From contig NZ_SEBS01000002.1 in assembly GCF_004211145.1 (NCBI RefSeq), positions 124,001 through 188,000 on the forward strand: DNA of 64,000 nucleotides, written 5' to 3'. The translations under genes and the position numbers were made by a program. Within the stretch, counting starts at the first letter, position 1; every line of letters begins with the position of its first letter. A model generated the notes under the pieces. That model was given only the letters and a program-made list of their open reading frames with translations, made no database searches and was not told the DNA's origin. This document shows positions 44,969 through 53,300 of the stretch, piece after piece. This DNA is from Flavobacterium sp. (GTDB lineage: Bacteria; Bacteroidota; Bacteroidia; Flavobacteriales; Flavobacteriaceae).

Positions 44969-46117
44969 ATGAGAAAATTTCTTGCCGTAGCCGTACTTCT
45001 TTTTTCAGCGACTACCGTTTTTTCCCAAAAGACCATCATCGATACCGTAGCGTCTAAAAAGCTCAACCAAAACCGAGAGATTACGATCGTTTTGCCGCCG
45101 TCATACGGAATGGAAAAAGACAAGAAATACCCGCTTTTGCTATTGCTCGATGGCGACTACCTCGTTTCACCTTTTACGGGTGCGCTCAATTACGGCGCGT
45201 ATTGGCAAGATATTCCCGAGATGATCGTGGTCGGAATCAGCCAGAACAAGAACGGTGAGCGCGAAACCGATTGCACGTTCGATAAGGAAACTGGCCTACC
45301 TGATGAAGCGGGCAATAAATTTTACGATTTCATCGGCATGGAATTGGTGCCGTCGATCATAAAAAATTACCGAGTCGCCGGATTGAAACTCGTCGCGGGT
45401 CACGATACGACGGCCGGGTTCATCAACTTCTTCCTGTATAAAGATCAACCGCTTTTCAACGGATACATTCTGTTGAGTCCTGAACTCGCTCCGGGAATGG
45501 AAGAGCAAGTCCCCGAGCGTCTTTCCAAAATCGTGCAACCGATCTGGTATTACCATTGTACGGCCGACGGCGACGTCAAGAAAATGGCCGCTCGTATCCG
45601 GAAACTCGACGAGGAAGCGAAACTCATCAAGAAGGCGAACTTCAATTACCGATTCGACGATTTCAAAGGCGCGTCGCATTATTCGCTCGTATTGCATGCG
45701 ATCCCGAATGCGCTCTATCAATTTTTCGCGGTCTATCAACCGATCTCGACAAACGAATTCAACGAGAAAATCGCCACGCTACAGGAAGGTTACGTGCAAT
45801 ATCTGATCGACAAATACAAAGTGGTCGAGGAAACGATGGGCATGAAAATGAAGGTACGACTAAATGATTTCAAGGCGATCGAAGCCGCGATCCTAAAGAA
45901 CAAAGCCTATAACGAATTCGACCAACTCGCCCAACTGGCCGACAAGGAATATCCTAAAACCATGCTCGCCGACTACGAAATGGCGCAGATGTACGAGAAA
46001 AAAGAAATGTACGACAAGGCAATCAAATCCTATATGCGCGCTTACCAGATGCAGGAAGTGGGCGATTTGACAAAGGATATGATGATTGATCGCGCCGATG
46101 AACTTAAACGGAGGTAG
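44969..46117 (+). CDS. secreted esterase-fold protein lacking the nucleophile Ser, with C-terminal TPR
   Basis: 382 residues with signal peptide (FLAVAVLLFSATTVFSQ). Residues about 35-270 follow the PF00756 esterase D fold: REITIVLPPSYG, YPLLLLLDGDYL, PEMIVVGI. At the nucleophile elbow, where active enzymes have GHSxGG, this protein has GHDTTAG with Asp at residue 146; a His remains later in ASHYSLV. The C-terminal about 60 residues resemble a TPR hairpin (YEMAQMYEKKEMYDKAIKSY). It is probably not a Ser hydrolase; it may bind a ligand. Related proteins in Flavobacteriia also seem to lack the Ser. Confidence 0.82.
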   Translation: MRKFLAVAVLLFSATTVFSQKTIIDTVASKKLNQNREITIVLPPSYGMEKDKKYPLLLLLDGDYLVSPFTGALNYGAYWQDIPEMIVVGISQNKNGERETDCTFDKETGLPDEAGNKFYDFIGMELVPSIIKNYRVAGLKLVAGHDTTAGFINFFLYKDQPLFNGYILLSPELAPGMEEQVPERLSKIVQPIWYYHCTADGDVKKMAARIRKLDEEAKLIKKANFNYRFDDFKGASHYSLVLHAIPNALYQFFAVYQPISTNEFNEKIATLQEGYVQYLIDKYKVVEETMGMKMKVRLNDFKAIEAAILKNKAYNEFDQLAQLADKEYPKTMLADYEMAQMYEKKEMYDKAIKSYMRAYQMQEVGDLTKDMMIDRADELKRR

Positions 46118-46281
46118 ACGAAAGACGAACGACATCGTGATTGTCTTTAATCATAAATTTGAAAGTCAATTGTCATAATTTCCGATAGGGACGAGTCCTT
46201 AATCATTCGTCGTTTGTCGTTCGTCAAAAATCAAAGTTTTCATTAAGTTCGCGAGTAGTCCATCGTCATTCGTCTTTCGTC
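46117..46281. repeat. GACGAAN heptamer repeats in inverted arrangement before radA
   Basis: Left arm GACGAAAGACGAACGAC (46117-46133) overlaps the last base of the esterase gene. Right copies GTCGTTTGTCGTTCGTC (46209-46225) and GTCATTCGTCTTTCGTC (46265-46281) are inverted; the last matches the left arm at 16 of 17 positions. They fill the 185-nt gap. Confidence 0.75.
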
Positions 46282-46302
46282 AAAAATAAACATCCGACTA
46301 AA

Positions 46303-47664
46303 ATGGCCAAAGTCAAAACCTCCTTCTTCTGCCAAAACTGCGGCGCCCAATACGCAAAATGGCAAGGGCAGTGCAATTCGTGCAAGCAATGGAACACCAT
46401 TGTCGAGGAAATCATCCAAAAAGAAACGAAACCTGACTGGCGTGCGTCGAACCACGAAACCAAGCGCGTGTCGAAACCGTTGCGCGTTACTGAGATCGAT
46501 TCGGCCCAGGAAATCCGGATGGACAGTTGCGACGGTGAACTCAACCGTGTGCTCGGCGGCGGCATCGTTCCCGGATCATTGATTCTTTTGGGCGGCGAAC
46601 CCGGAATCGGGAAAAGTACGTTGTTGTTGCAGATCTCGCTCAAGTTGCCGTTTCGAACTTTATATGTTTCGGGCGAAGAGAGCCAGAAACAGATTAAGAT
46701 GAGAGCCGAGCGCATTCACCCGACGAGCGACAATTGCTACATCCTGACCGAAACGAAAACCCAAAATATTTTCAAGCAGATCGATGACATAGAACCCGAC
46801 ATTCTCATCATCGACTCCATCCAAACCTTACACACCGATTATATCGAAGCATCGCCCGGATCGATTTCCCAGATCCGCGAATGCACGGCCGAACTCATAA
46901 AATTCGCCAAGGAAACGAACATTCCCGTAATTCTCATCGGACATATCACCAAAGACGGAAATATCGCAGGCCCGAAAATCCTCGAGCACATGGTCGACAC
47001 CGTGTTGCAATTTGAAGGCGATAGAAACCACGTCTATCGAATCCTGCGTTCGCTCAAAAACCGTTTCGGTTCGACGTCAGAACTCGGGATTTACGAAATG
47101 CAAGGCAGCGGTTTAAGGGAAGTTTCGAATCCGTCCGAGATCTTGATTTCGCACCGAGAAGAAAATCTGTCAGGAACCGCGATCGCCGCGACGCTTGAAG
47201 GAATGCGTCCGCTCATGATCGAAATTCAGGCGCTCGTCAGCACGGCGGTTTACGGAACTCCGCAGCGTTCCACGACGGGTTACAACGCCAAACGACTCAA
47301 TATGATTTTGGCTGTTCTTGAGAAACGCGCGGGTTTCCGATTGGGTACGAAAGACGTTTTCTTGAACGTAACAGGCGGAATTTCGGTAGACGATCCCGCG
47401 ATCGATCTGGCTGTCGTTGCCGCGATCTTGTCGTCGAACGAGGATATTCCCGTCGAAAAGGATTGTTGTTTCGTGGGCGAAGTCGGGCTGTCGGGCGAAA
47501 TCCGACCCGTTAACCGTATCGATCAACGCATACAGGAAGCCGAAAAACTTGGATTCTCGAAGATATATGTTTCCAAATACAATAAGATTTCGCTCAAAAA
47601 TACGTTCATTAAAGTCGAATTGGTTTCCAAGATCGAAGACGTCGCGCAGGCGCTGTTCGGTTAA
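46303..47664 (+). CDS. radA: DNA repair ATPase RadA
   Basis: 453 residues. N-terminal zinc knuckle (CQNCGAQYAKWQGQCNSC), RecA-like ATPase with Walker A GGEPGIGKST and Walker B ILIIDSIQ, the RadA-specific KNRFG motif, and a Lon-protease-like C-terminal domain (GGISVDDPAIDLAV, GEVGLSGEIRPV). A branch-migration helicase in recombinational repair. Nearby recX is another recombination gene but on the other strand. Confidence 0.97.
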   Translation: MAKVKTSFFCQNCGAQYAKWQGQCNSCKQWNTIVEEIIQKETKPDWRASNHETKRVSKPLRVTEIDSAQEIRMDSCDGELNRVLGGGIVPGSLILLGGEPGIGKSTLLLQISLKLPFRTLYVSGEESQKQIKMRAERIHPTSDNCYILTETKTQNIFKQIDDIEPDILIIDSIQTLHTDYIEASPGSISQIRECTAELIKFAKETNIPVILIGHITKDGNIAGPKILEHMVDTVLQFEGDRNHVYRILRSLKNRFGSTSELGIYEMQGSGLREVSNPSEILISHREENLSGTAIAATLEGMRPLMIEIQALVSTAVYGTPQRSTTGYNAKRLNMILAVLEKRAGFRLGTKDVFLNVTGGISVDDPAIDLAVVAAILSSNEDIPVEKDCCFVGEVGLSGEIRPVNRIDQRIQEAEKLGFSKIYVSKYNKISLKNTFIKVELVSKIEDVAQALFG

Positions 47665-47712
47665 CAGAAATTAACATTTGAAAGTACTATATTTAGTCCT
47701 TATTACAGCCAA

Positions 47713-49692
47713 ATGAAGAAAAGCACGAAAAAAAAAATCTATATATCACTGGCGTCTTTTTTCACCATTCTGATCCTCGCGCTCGCGGGTGTTTTTATTT
47801 TTCGTGACTCGTTGCTGCACAAGGCGATCGACAAGGTTTCAAGCAAGATAGAGCACGATTACGACAGCAAATTTTCAATAAAGGAAGCGCGTTTCACGAG
47901 TTTCAGCGCGATCGAGATGAAGGATATTTTGTTGGTCCCGAAGAGCGGCGACACCTTATTCAGCCTTAAAAGTTTAAACACCGAAATCAATTTCTGGAAG
48001 CTTTTCACGGGCAATCTCCAAATCGGGAAACTCGACCTTAAAGACGGTTACATCCAATTGATCAAGAATAAAAGCGGCAAGAATTTCGATGCTTTTTTAC
48101 ACCCGAAGAACGAGCCCAAAGCCGAAACCGAAACTGAAACTACGTCAGAACGGAAAAACTACGCCAAGCTCGGCTACAGCATCCTGAACCGCGCGTTGAA
48201 TCTGGTTCCGACCGAAATGAAACTCACGAACGTGTCGCTCCGACTAGACGACATGGGCCGAAAAGTCACGATGGACATGGCCAATTTGTCGCTCGCCGAA
48301 AAGCAACTTCAGACCACGATCAAAGTCACCACGAATACGTTCGAGCAGAACTGGAACATTTCTGGATTCGCCGATCCGCGTGAGAAGAAAACCGATCTGC
48401 GTTTTTTTACCGACGATTCGTCGGGCATCAAGGTACCGTATGTCGACGAACGCTGGAACCTGAAATCGGGTTTCGATTCGATCCGGTTGAAGGTCACGAA
48501 CATCGATTTGTCGGGAGGCGAAATGAAGGTCGACGGTTTCAGCTCGATCGCGAATCTCATGGTGAATCACCCGAAAATCGCTTCGAAAGACGTCGTGATA
48601 AAGAATGCGAAGTTCGATTACCATTTCATTTTCGGTGATGATTTCATGTCGGTCGACAGTTCTTCGACCGCGACTTTGAACAAGATAAAGTTCCATCCGT
48701 TCGCGCAGTACGATGTCGAGGAAGACACAATTTACAAGTTGAAAATCGACATTCCAAAAATGCAGGCGCAGGATTTCATCACGTCGTTGCCTGAAGGGCT
48801 GTTCACGCATTTCGAAGGCATGGAAGCCACGGGCGCGTTTGATTACCATCTCGATTTCGCCTACAACAAAAACAAGCCGAATAAGACGGTTTTCACCAGC
48901 ACGCTCAACAAAGACAACCTAAAAATCGTGAAATATGGCGAGGCGAACTTATCGAAACTCAATGGCAGTTTCGTGTATCGGGCCATCGAAAACGGCAGGC
49001 GACAACGCGCCATCTTGGTAGCGCCCGTGAACATTTATTACACGCCCTTGGACCAGATTTCGCCTTATTTGAGGCGCGCGGTATTGACGACCGAGGATCC
49101 GTCGTTTTTCCAGCACAAGGGTTTCATAAACGACGCGTTCAAACAGTCGATCATCAAGAACATCAAGACTAAGAAATTCTCTCGTGGCGGCAGCACGATT
49201 TCGATGCAGCTCATCAAGAACGTTTTCCTGACGCGTGAAAAAACTTTATCTCGAAAACTCGAGGAAATCCTGTTGGTCTACATGATGGAAAACAACCATG
49301 TCGTGAGCAAGAACCGGATGCTCGAAGTCTATTTCAACATCATTGAATGGGGTCCGAACGTATATGGAATCGGTGAAGCGTCGTTGTTTTATTTCCTCAA
49401 GCATCCGAGCGAACTCAACCTGAACGAATCCCTTTTCCTCGCGAGCATCATCCCGAAACCAAAAGGGTTCATGTGGCAATTCGACGGTCAGGCAACGCTC
49501 AAACCGTATTTGGTCAAACGCAATTCCTACCTCAAGAATACGATGATGCGACGCGGCTGGCTTTCGCCCGAAGATACGACGGCACAAACCCGAAAAGTCG
49601 TATTGTATGGGGCGGCGCGTGCTTACGTGAAGAAAGAGGATGAGAAGATCATTAACGTGGACACGTTGTCGGTGGATGAATTTGACTTTTAG
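47713..49692 (+). CDS. GT51 transglycosylase with AsmA-like N-terminal region
   Basis: 659 residues. One N-terminal helix (about 8-30) is followed by about 390 residues of beta-rich AsmA/DUF-like sequence (FRDSLLHKAIDKVSSKIEHDYDSKFSIKEA opens it). A GT51 peptidoglycan glycosyltransferase domain follows from about residue 440: TTEDPSFFQHKG (catalytic Glu), RGGSTISMQLIKN, KNRMLEVYFNIIEWG. There is no transpeptidase domain. It would polymerise lipid II, or act on another lipid-linked substrate, on the periplasmic side. The fusion with an AsmA-like region, usually linked to lipid transport, is unlike MtgA of E. coli. Its end overlaps the end of recX. Confidence 0.9.
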   Translation: MKKSTKKKIYISLASFFTILILALAGVFIFRDSLLHKAIDKVSSKIEHDYDSKFSIKEARFTSFSAIEMKDILLVPKSGDTLFSLKSLNTEINFWKLFTGNLQIGKLDLKDGYIQLIKNKSGKNFDAFLHPKNEPKAETETETTSERKNYAKLGYSILNRALNLVPTEMKLTNVSLRLDDMGRKVTMDMANLSLAEKQLQTTIKVTTNTFEQNWNISGFADPREKKTDLRFFTDDSSGIKVPYVDERWNLKSGFDSIRLKVTNIDLSGGEMKVDGFSSIANLMVNHPKIASKDVVIKNAKFDYHFIFGDDFMSVDSSSTATLNKIKFHPFAQYDVEEDTIYKLKIDIPKMQAQDFITSLPEGLFTHFEGMEATGAFDYHLDFAYNKNKPNKTVFTSTLNKDNLKIVKYGEANLSKLNGSFVYRAIENGRRQRAILVAPVNIYYTPLDQISPYLRRAVLTTEDPSFFQHKGFINDAFKQSIIKNIKTKKFSRGGSTISMQLIKNVFLTREKTLSRKLEEILLVYMMENNHVVSKNRMLEVYFNIIEWGPNVYGIGEASLFYFLKHPSELNLNESLFLASIIPKPKGFMWQFDGQATLKPYLVKRNSYLKNTMMRRGWLSPEDTTAQTRKVVLYGAARAYVKKEDEKIINVDTLSVDEFDF

Positions 49693-50162
49693 TCGCCCGA
49701 TTCCAGATCCTTCATTTTCTCATAGACCAAATTGCTCTCGAATCCTTTCCTGAGCAGGAAATCACAAAACTTTTTCCGCTTTTTCAACGTATCTCTTTCA
49801 GGTAGCGTTTCCCAATGTTTCTGGGCGGTGGAGTGAAATGTCGCGTAGTATTCGTCGGGCGTGATTTCCTTTAGCGCCGTCGCGATGTTGCGCTGTGAAA
49901 TATGTCGGTGTTTCAATTCGTTCGTAATCCGGACTTTTCCCCAGTGCTTGATGCGGTGTTTGCCTCGTGCGAACGCGATCGCGAAACGTTCCTCGTTCAA
50001 GAAATTGTGTTGGATCAAATGAACGACGATTGCGTCCACGGCCTGCTGTATCATTGACATCGATCGGAGTTTCGCGACCACTTCGTCATGGCAACGTTCC
50101 TGATACGCGCAATAATGCTCGAGTTTTTGGGTGGCTTCTAGAACGGTGTACGTTTTTGACAT
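49689..50162 (-). CDS. recX: regulatory protein RecX
   Basis: 157 residues from the ATG at 50160-50162, with the three-helix RecX repeats: ATQKLEHYCAYQERCHDEVVAKL, FLNEERFAIAFARGKHRIKHWGKVRI, and KRKKFCDFLLRKGFESNLVYE. It controls RecA filament growth. Convergent with the GT51 gene, stops overlapping by 4 nt. A perfect 14-bp palindrome AATTGTTAACAATT (50185-50198) lies 22 nt upstream of its start and may be an operator. Confidence 0.93.
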   Translation of the reverse strand: MSKTYTVLEATQKLEHYCAYQERCHDEVVAKLRSMSMIQQAVDAIVVHLIQHNFLNEERFAIAFARGKHRIKHWGKVRITNELKHRHISQRNIATALKEITPDEYYATFHSTAQKHWETLPERDTLKKRKKFCDFLLRKGFESNLVYEKMKDLESGD

Positions 50163-50215
50163 GTAAAAAGCGAATTTTTGCCCCAATTGTTAACAATTTG
50201 TAGACATAAAACGTA

Positions 50216-50245
50216 TTGTAAATAAGTAAATTAGATTTAATTTTG
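50216..50245 (+). promoter_or_regulatory. promoter of giant T9SS gene 2
   Basis: TTG at 50216-50218, 19-nt spacer, TAATTTTG at 50238-50245, 78 nt before the ATG. An exact consensus match. Confidence 0.65.
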
Positions 50246-50323
50246 TGCGCCCGAAATAAACCTCGGGCACAAAACACGAATATACGCCGTAAATAGAATC
50301 GAAAACAAAACAAAAGATACCAC

Positions 50324-53300
50324 ATGAAATTCAAATTATTCTTTATCGTCGCTTTGGCGTTGGCATGCTCGGGAGTAGTATCGGCACAGATTATTTTTAC
50401 CAATCCCATTACGGGCACAAATCCGAACACGGCGAATCCTTACACGACTGGCCAGACGGTTGACGCAAATTTAACTGTAAGTGGAATCGGGCGCGGAACG
50501 GGAATCACGGGTGTGAATACCAACGACCGCTATAACGCCAGTGGCTGGAACACTTCGGCTCTCGATGCGAACGATTATTTTGAATTCACGTTGACTCCCA
50601 ACTCAGGCTACATGGTTAGTTTTGTGAGTCTGTTATACACAAGTCAAGCATCCGGAACCGGACCGACGTCGTTCGCAGTTCGCTCAAGCGTGGACGGATA
50701 TGCTGCGAACATCGCAACTCCCGCGTCAACAGGGGCGACAATTTCTTTAGCGGCGGCGGCCTACCAATACAGAACGACGGCGACGACTTTCAGGATTTAC
50801 GGATGGGGCGCGAGTGCGGTCGGAGGAACCTTTAGTATAAACGACTTCACATTCAACGGAACGGTCGAACCAGCAGGATTTTTGACAGCCCAAAACGGTC
50901 CGTGGACGACTCCCGCTACGTGGGTCGGAGGCGTTGTGCCGACATCGGCCGACAACGCAATCGTGCGTCACTTGGTAACCGACGCCACGGGAATTACAAG
51001 AAATGCAGCAACGACCACAACTATAAATACGGGCGCGGCATTGAACGTTTCGAATGGATATGTAAACAACGGAACCACTACGGTTGACGGATCGTTTTCA
51101 ACAGCATCGGGATTAACGATAAATGCAGGTTCTACTTTCCGCGTAAACGGCGGATTTTCCATAGCGGCCGGAGGTTTTGTCACGGGCGGTTCGCCTATTT
51201 ACGGCAGCGCTTCGACACTATCGTATCAGACCGGCGGGCTTTATGGACGCGGTCTTGAATGGAATGCGCTCGGAGTCGGAACCATCGGTACGACGCCGGG
51301 TTATCCGAACAACGTTACGCTTTCGTCGGGCACGATCCTTAACTACAACAACGGAACGCCCCAGGCCAAAGCAATGGCCGGGAACCTGTCGATAAACAGC
51401 GGAACGTCTTTCTATATGGATTACGGCGGAGGCGCGTCGGGCGGAGCTTTAACCGTTGCCGGAAACGTGACGATCAGCGGAAATTTTACGCTCGGTAATG
51501 CAATAGGCGACGATTTGCGAGTGGCAGGAAACTTCAGTTACTTGTCGGGAACGTTCAATGGAAACAATCGCGCGGTAATTTTCACGAAAGCTTCGGGAAC
51601 GCAAACCGTGAATGCCGCGTCGGCGATTTCGATTCCGTATTTCGTTTTCGACGCAACGGGCAGTAGAACCGTGCAGTTGTTGAGCAATAATATCACGATC
51701 ACGGCACCCGCAACCGGAAACGCCGTATCGTTTGGAAGCGCGGCCGACGTGTTGGATTTGAATAGTTTTTCGCTTACCATCGGAACTGCGGGAATCGCGA
51801 ATTCGATTTTTGGAGCGGGAACATTCCGGGGTTCGCCGACTTCGAATTTGACGTTGCTCGGAACGGGAACGATCGGAACACTCAATTTCACGACAGGATT
51901 CCAAAACCTTGGAACTTTAACGATAGACAGGACTTCGGCAGCTTTGGGTGCGACTTTGGGAACGCCATTGACTATTAATACGAGCCTTGCGCTTACGAAC
52001 GGGCGTTTGGATGTAGGGAACAATCCGATTACGATCGGTTCAGGGGCTACGATTTCAGGAGCCGGTACGAACAATTACGTAATCGTAGATGTTGCTAACG
52101 GAACGGGCGCGGCAATGCGAAAAGTGCTCGCAGTCGGACCGGTAGTCAACTTCGATTTCCCGATCGGAGACGGCGCGGCATCGGCCAACGGATCACAATA
52201 TTCACCCACGCGGATCGTCGATTTATCGGGGGCGACATATTCGGCGGGCGCTTACGTCTCGGCGGCGGTCAATGATATCAAGCATCCGAGTTTCGATGCG
52301 ACGACCGACTACATCACGCGTTATTGGGACATACAAACTTCGGGCGTAACGAGTCCGTCGGTATTTACGATGTCGGCGACCTATCAGGATTCGGACATCG
52401 TCGGAACCGAAACCTTGTTCCGCGCGAATCGCTGGAATGGAACGGCTTGGTCGAATACAGGTTCGGCAGTCGGTGCGACTACGAATTTAGTTACCGACAT
52501 GTCAGGTTTCGTGGCCGGCGGCATCAACCATTTTACAGCGGGCCGACGCGATCAGGAAATAAATGTGATCCAAACGGCTACAACGACGACATATTTGCAC
52601 AATTCGACGTTCAATTTCGGGTCGGTTCTCGTCGGAAGCAATCTCGACATTCAATTCACCGTTCAAAATACAGGACAAATCGACTTGGCATTGCCGGGAA
52701 CGAATACGATTGTCGGCGGTCCGTCGTACGCTTTTGCACCGGCGGGAACGTTAGCAACGGGACCTTTGACCGGACCGACTGGAACGCGCAATTTCACGAT
52801 CAGGTTCGCGCCGACCGGAGCCGGGACTTTTACGGGAAGCATCACGATTCCAAACAACGACCCGACTGGGGCCGAAGCGCCGTATGTCATCAATTTTACG
52901 GGAGTCGGGATCGTACCGGCGCCTGAGATCAACATCAAAGGATTTACGGGAAGCACGAACAACATCGTCAGCGGAAGCACGACAGCGAGCGGACTCAACA
53001 ATACATTATTCGCGGCAACGACAATCGGATCGAGCGCGACTAAAGACTACGAAATACAAAATTTGGGAACGGCGGTCCTGAACCTGACGGGCGCGCCTTT
53101 GGTTTCAATCGGCGGCGTAAATCCGGGCGATTTCGCGGTAACGACGGTTCCCGGAACGAACGCAATCGCCGCGAGCGCGAGCACGACATTCATCATCACG
53201 TTTACACCGACGGCGTCGGGCGTGAGAACAGCAGTCGTCTCGATCGCCAATAATGATTCCGACGAAAATCCATACACGTTCCTGATCCAGGGAACAGGAA

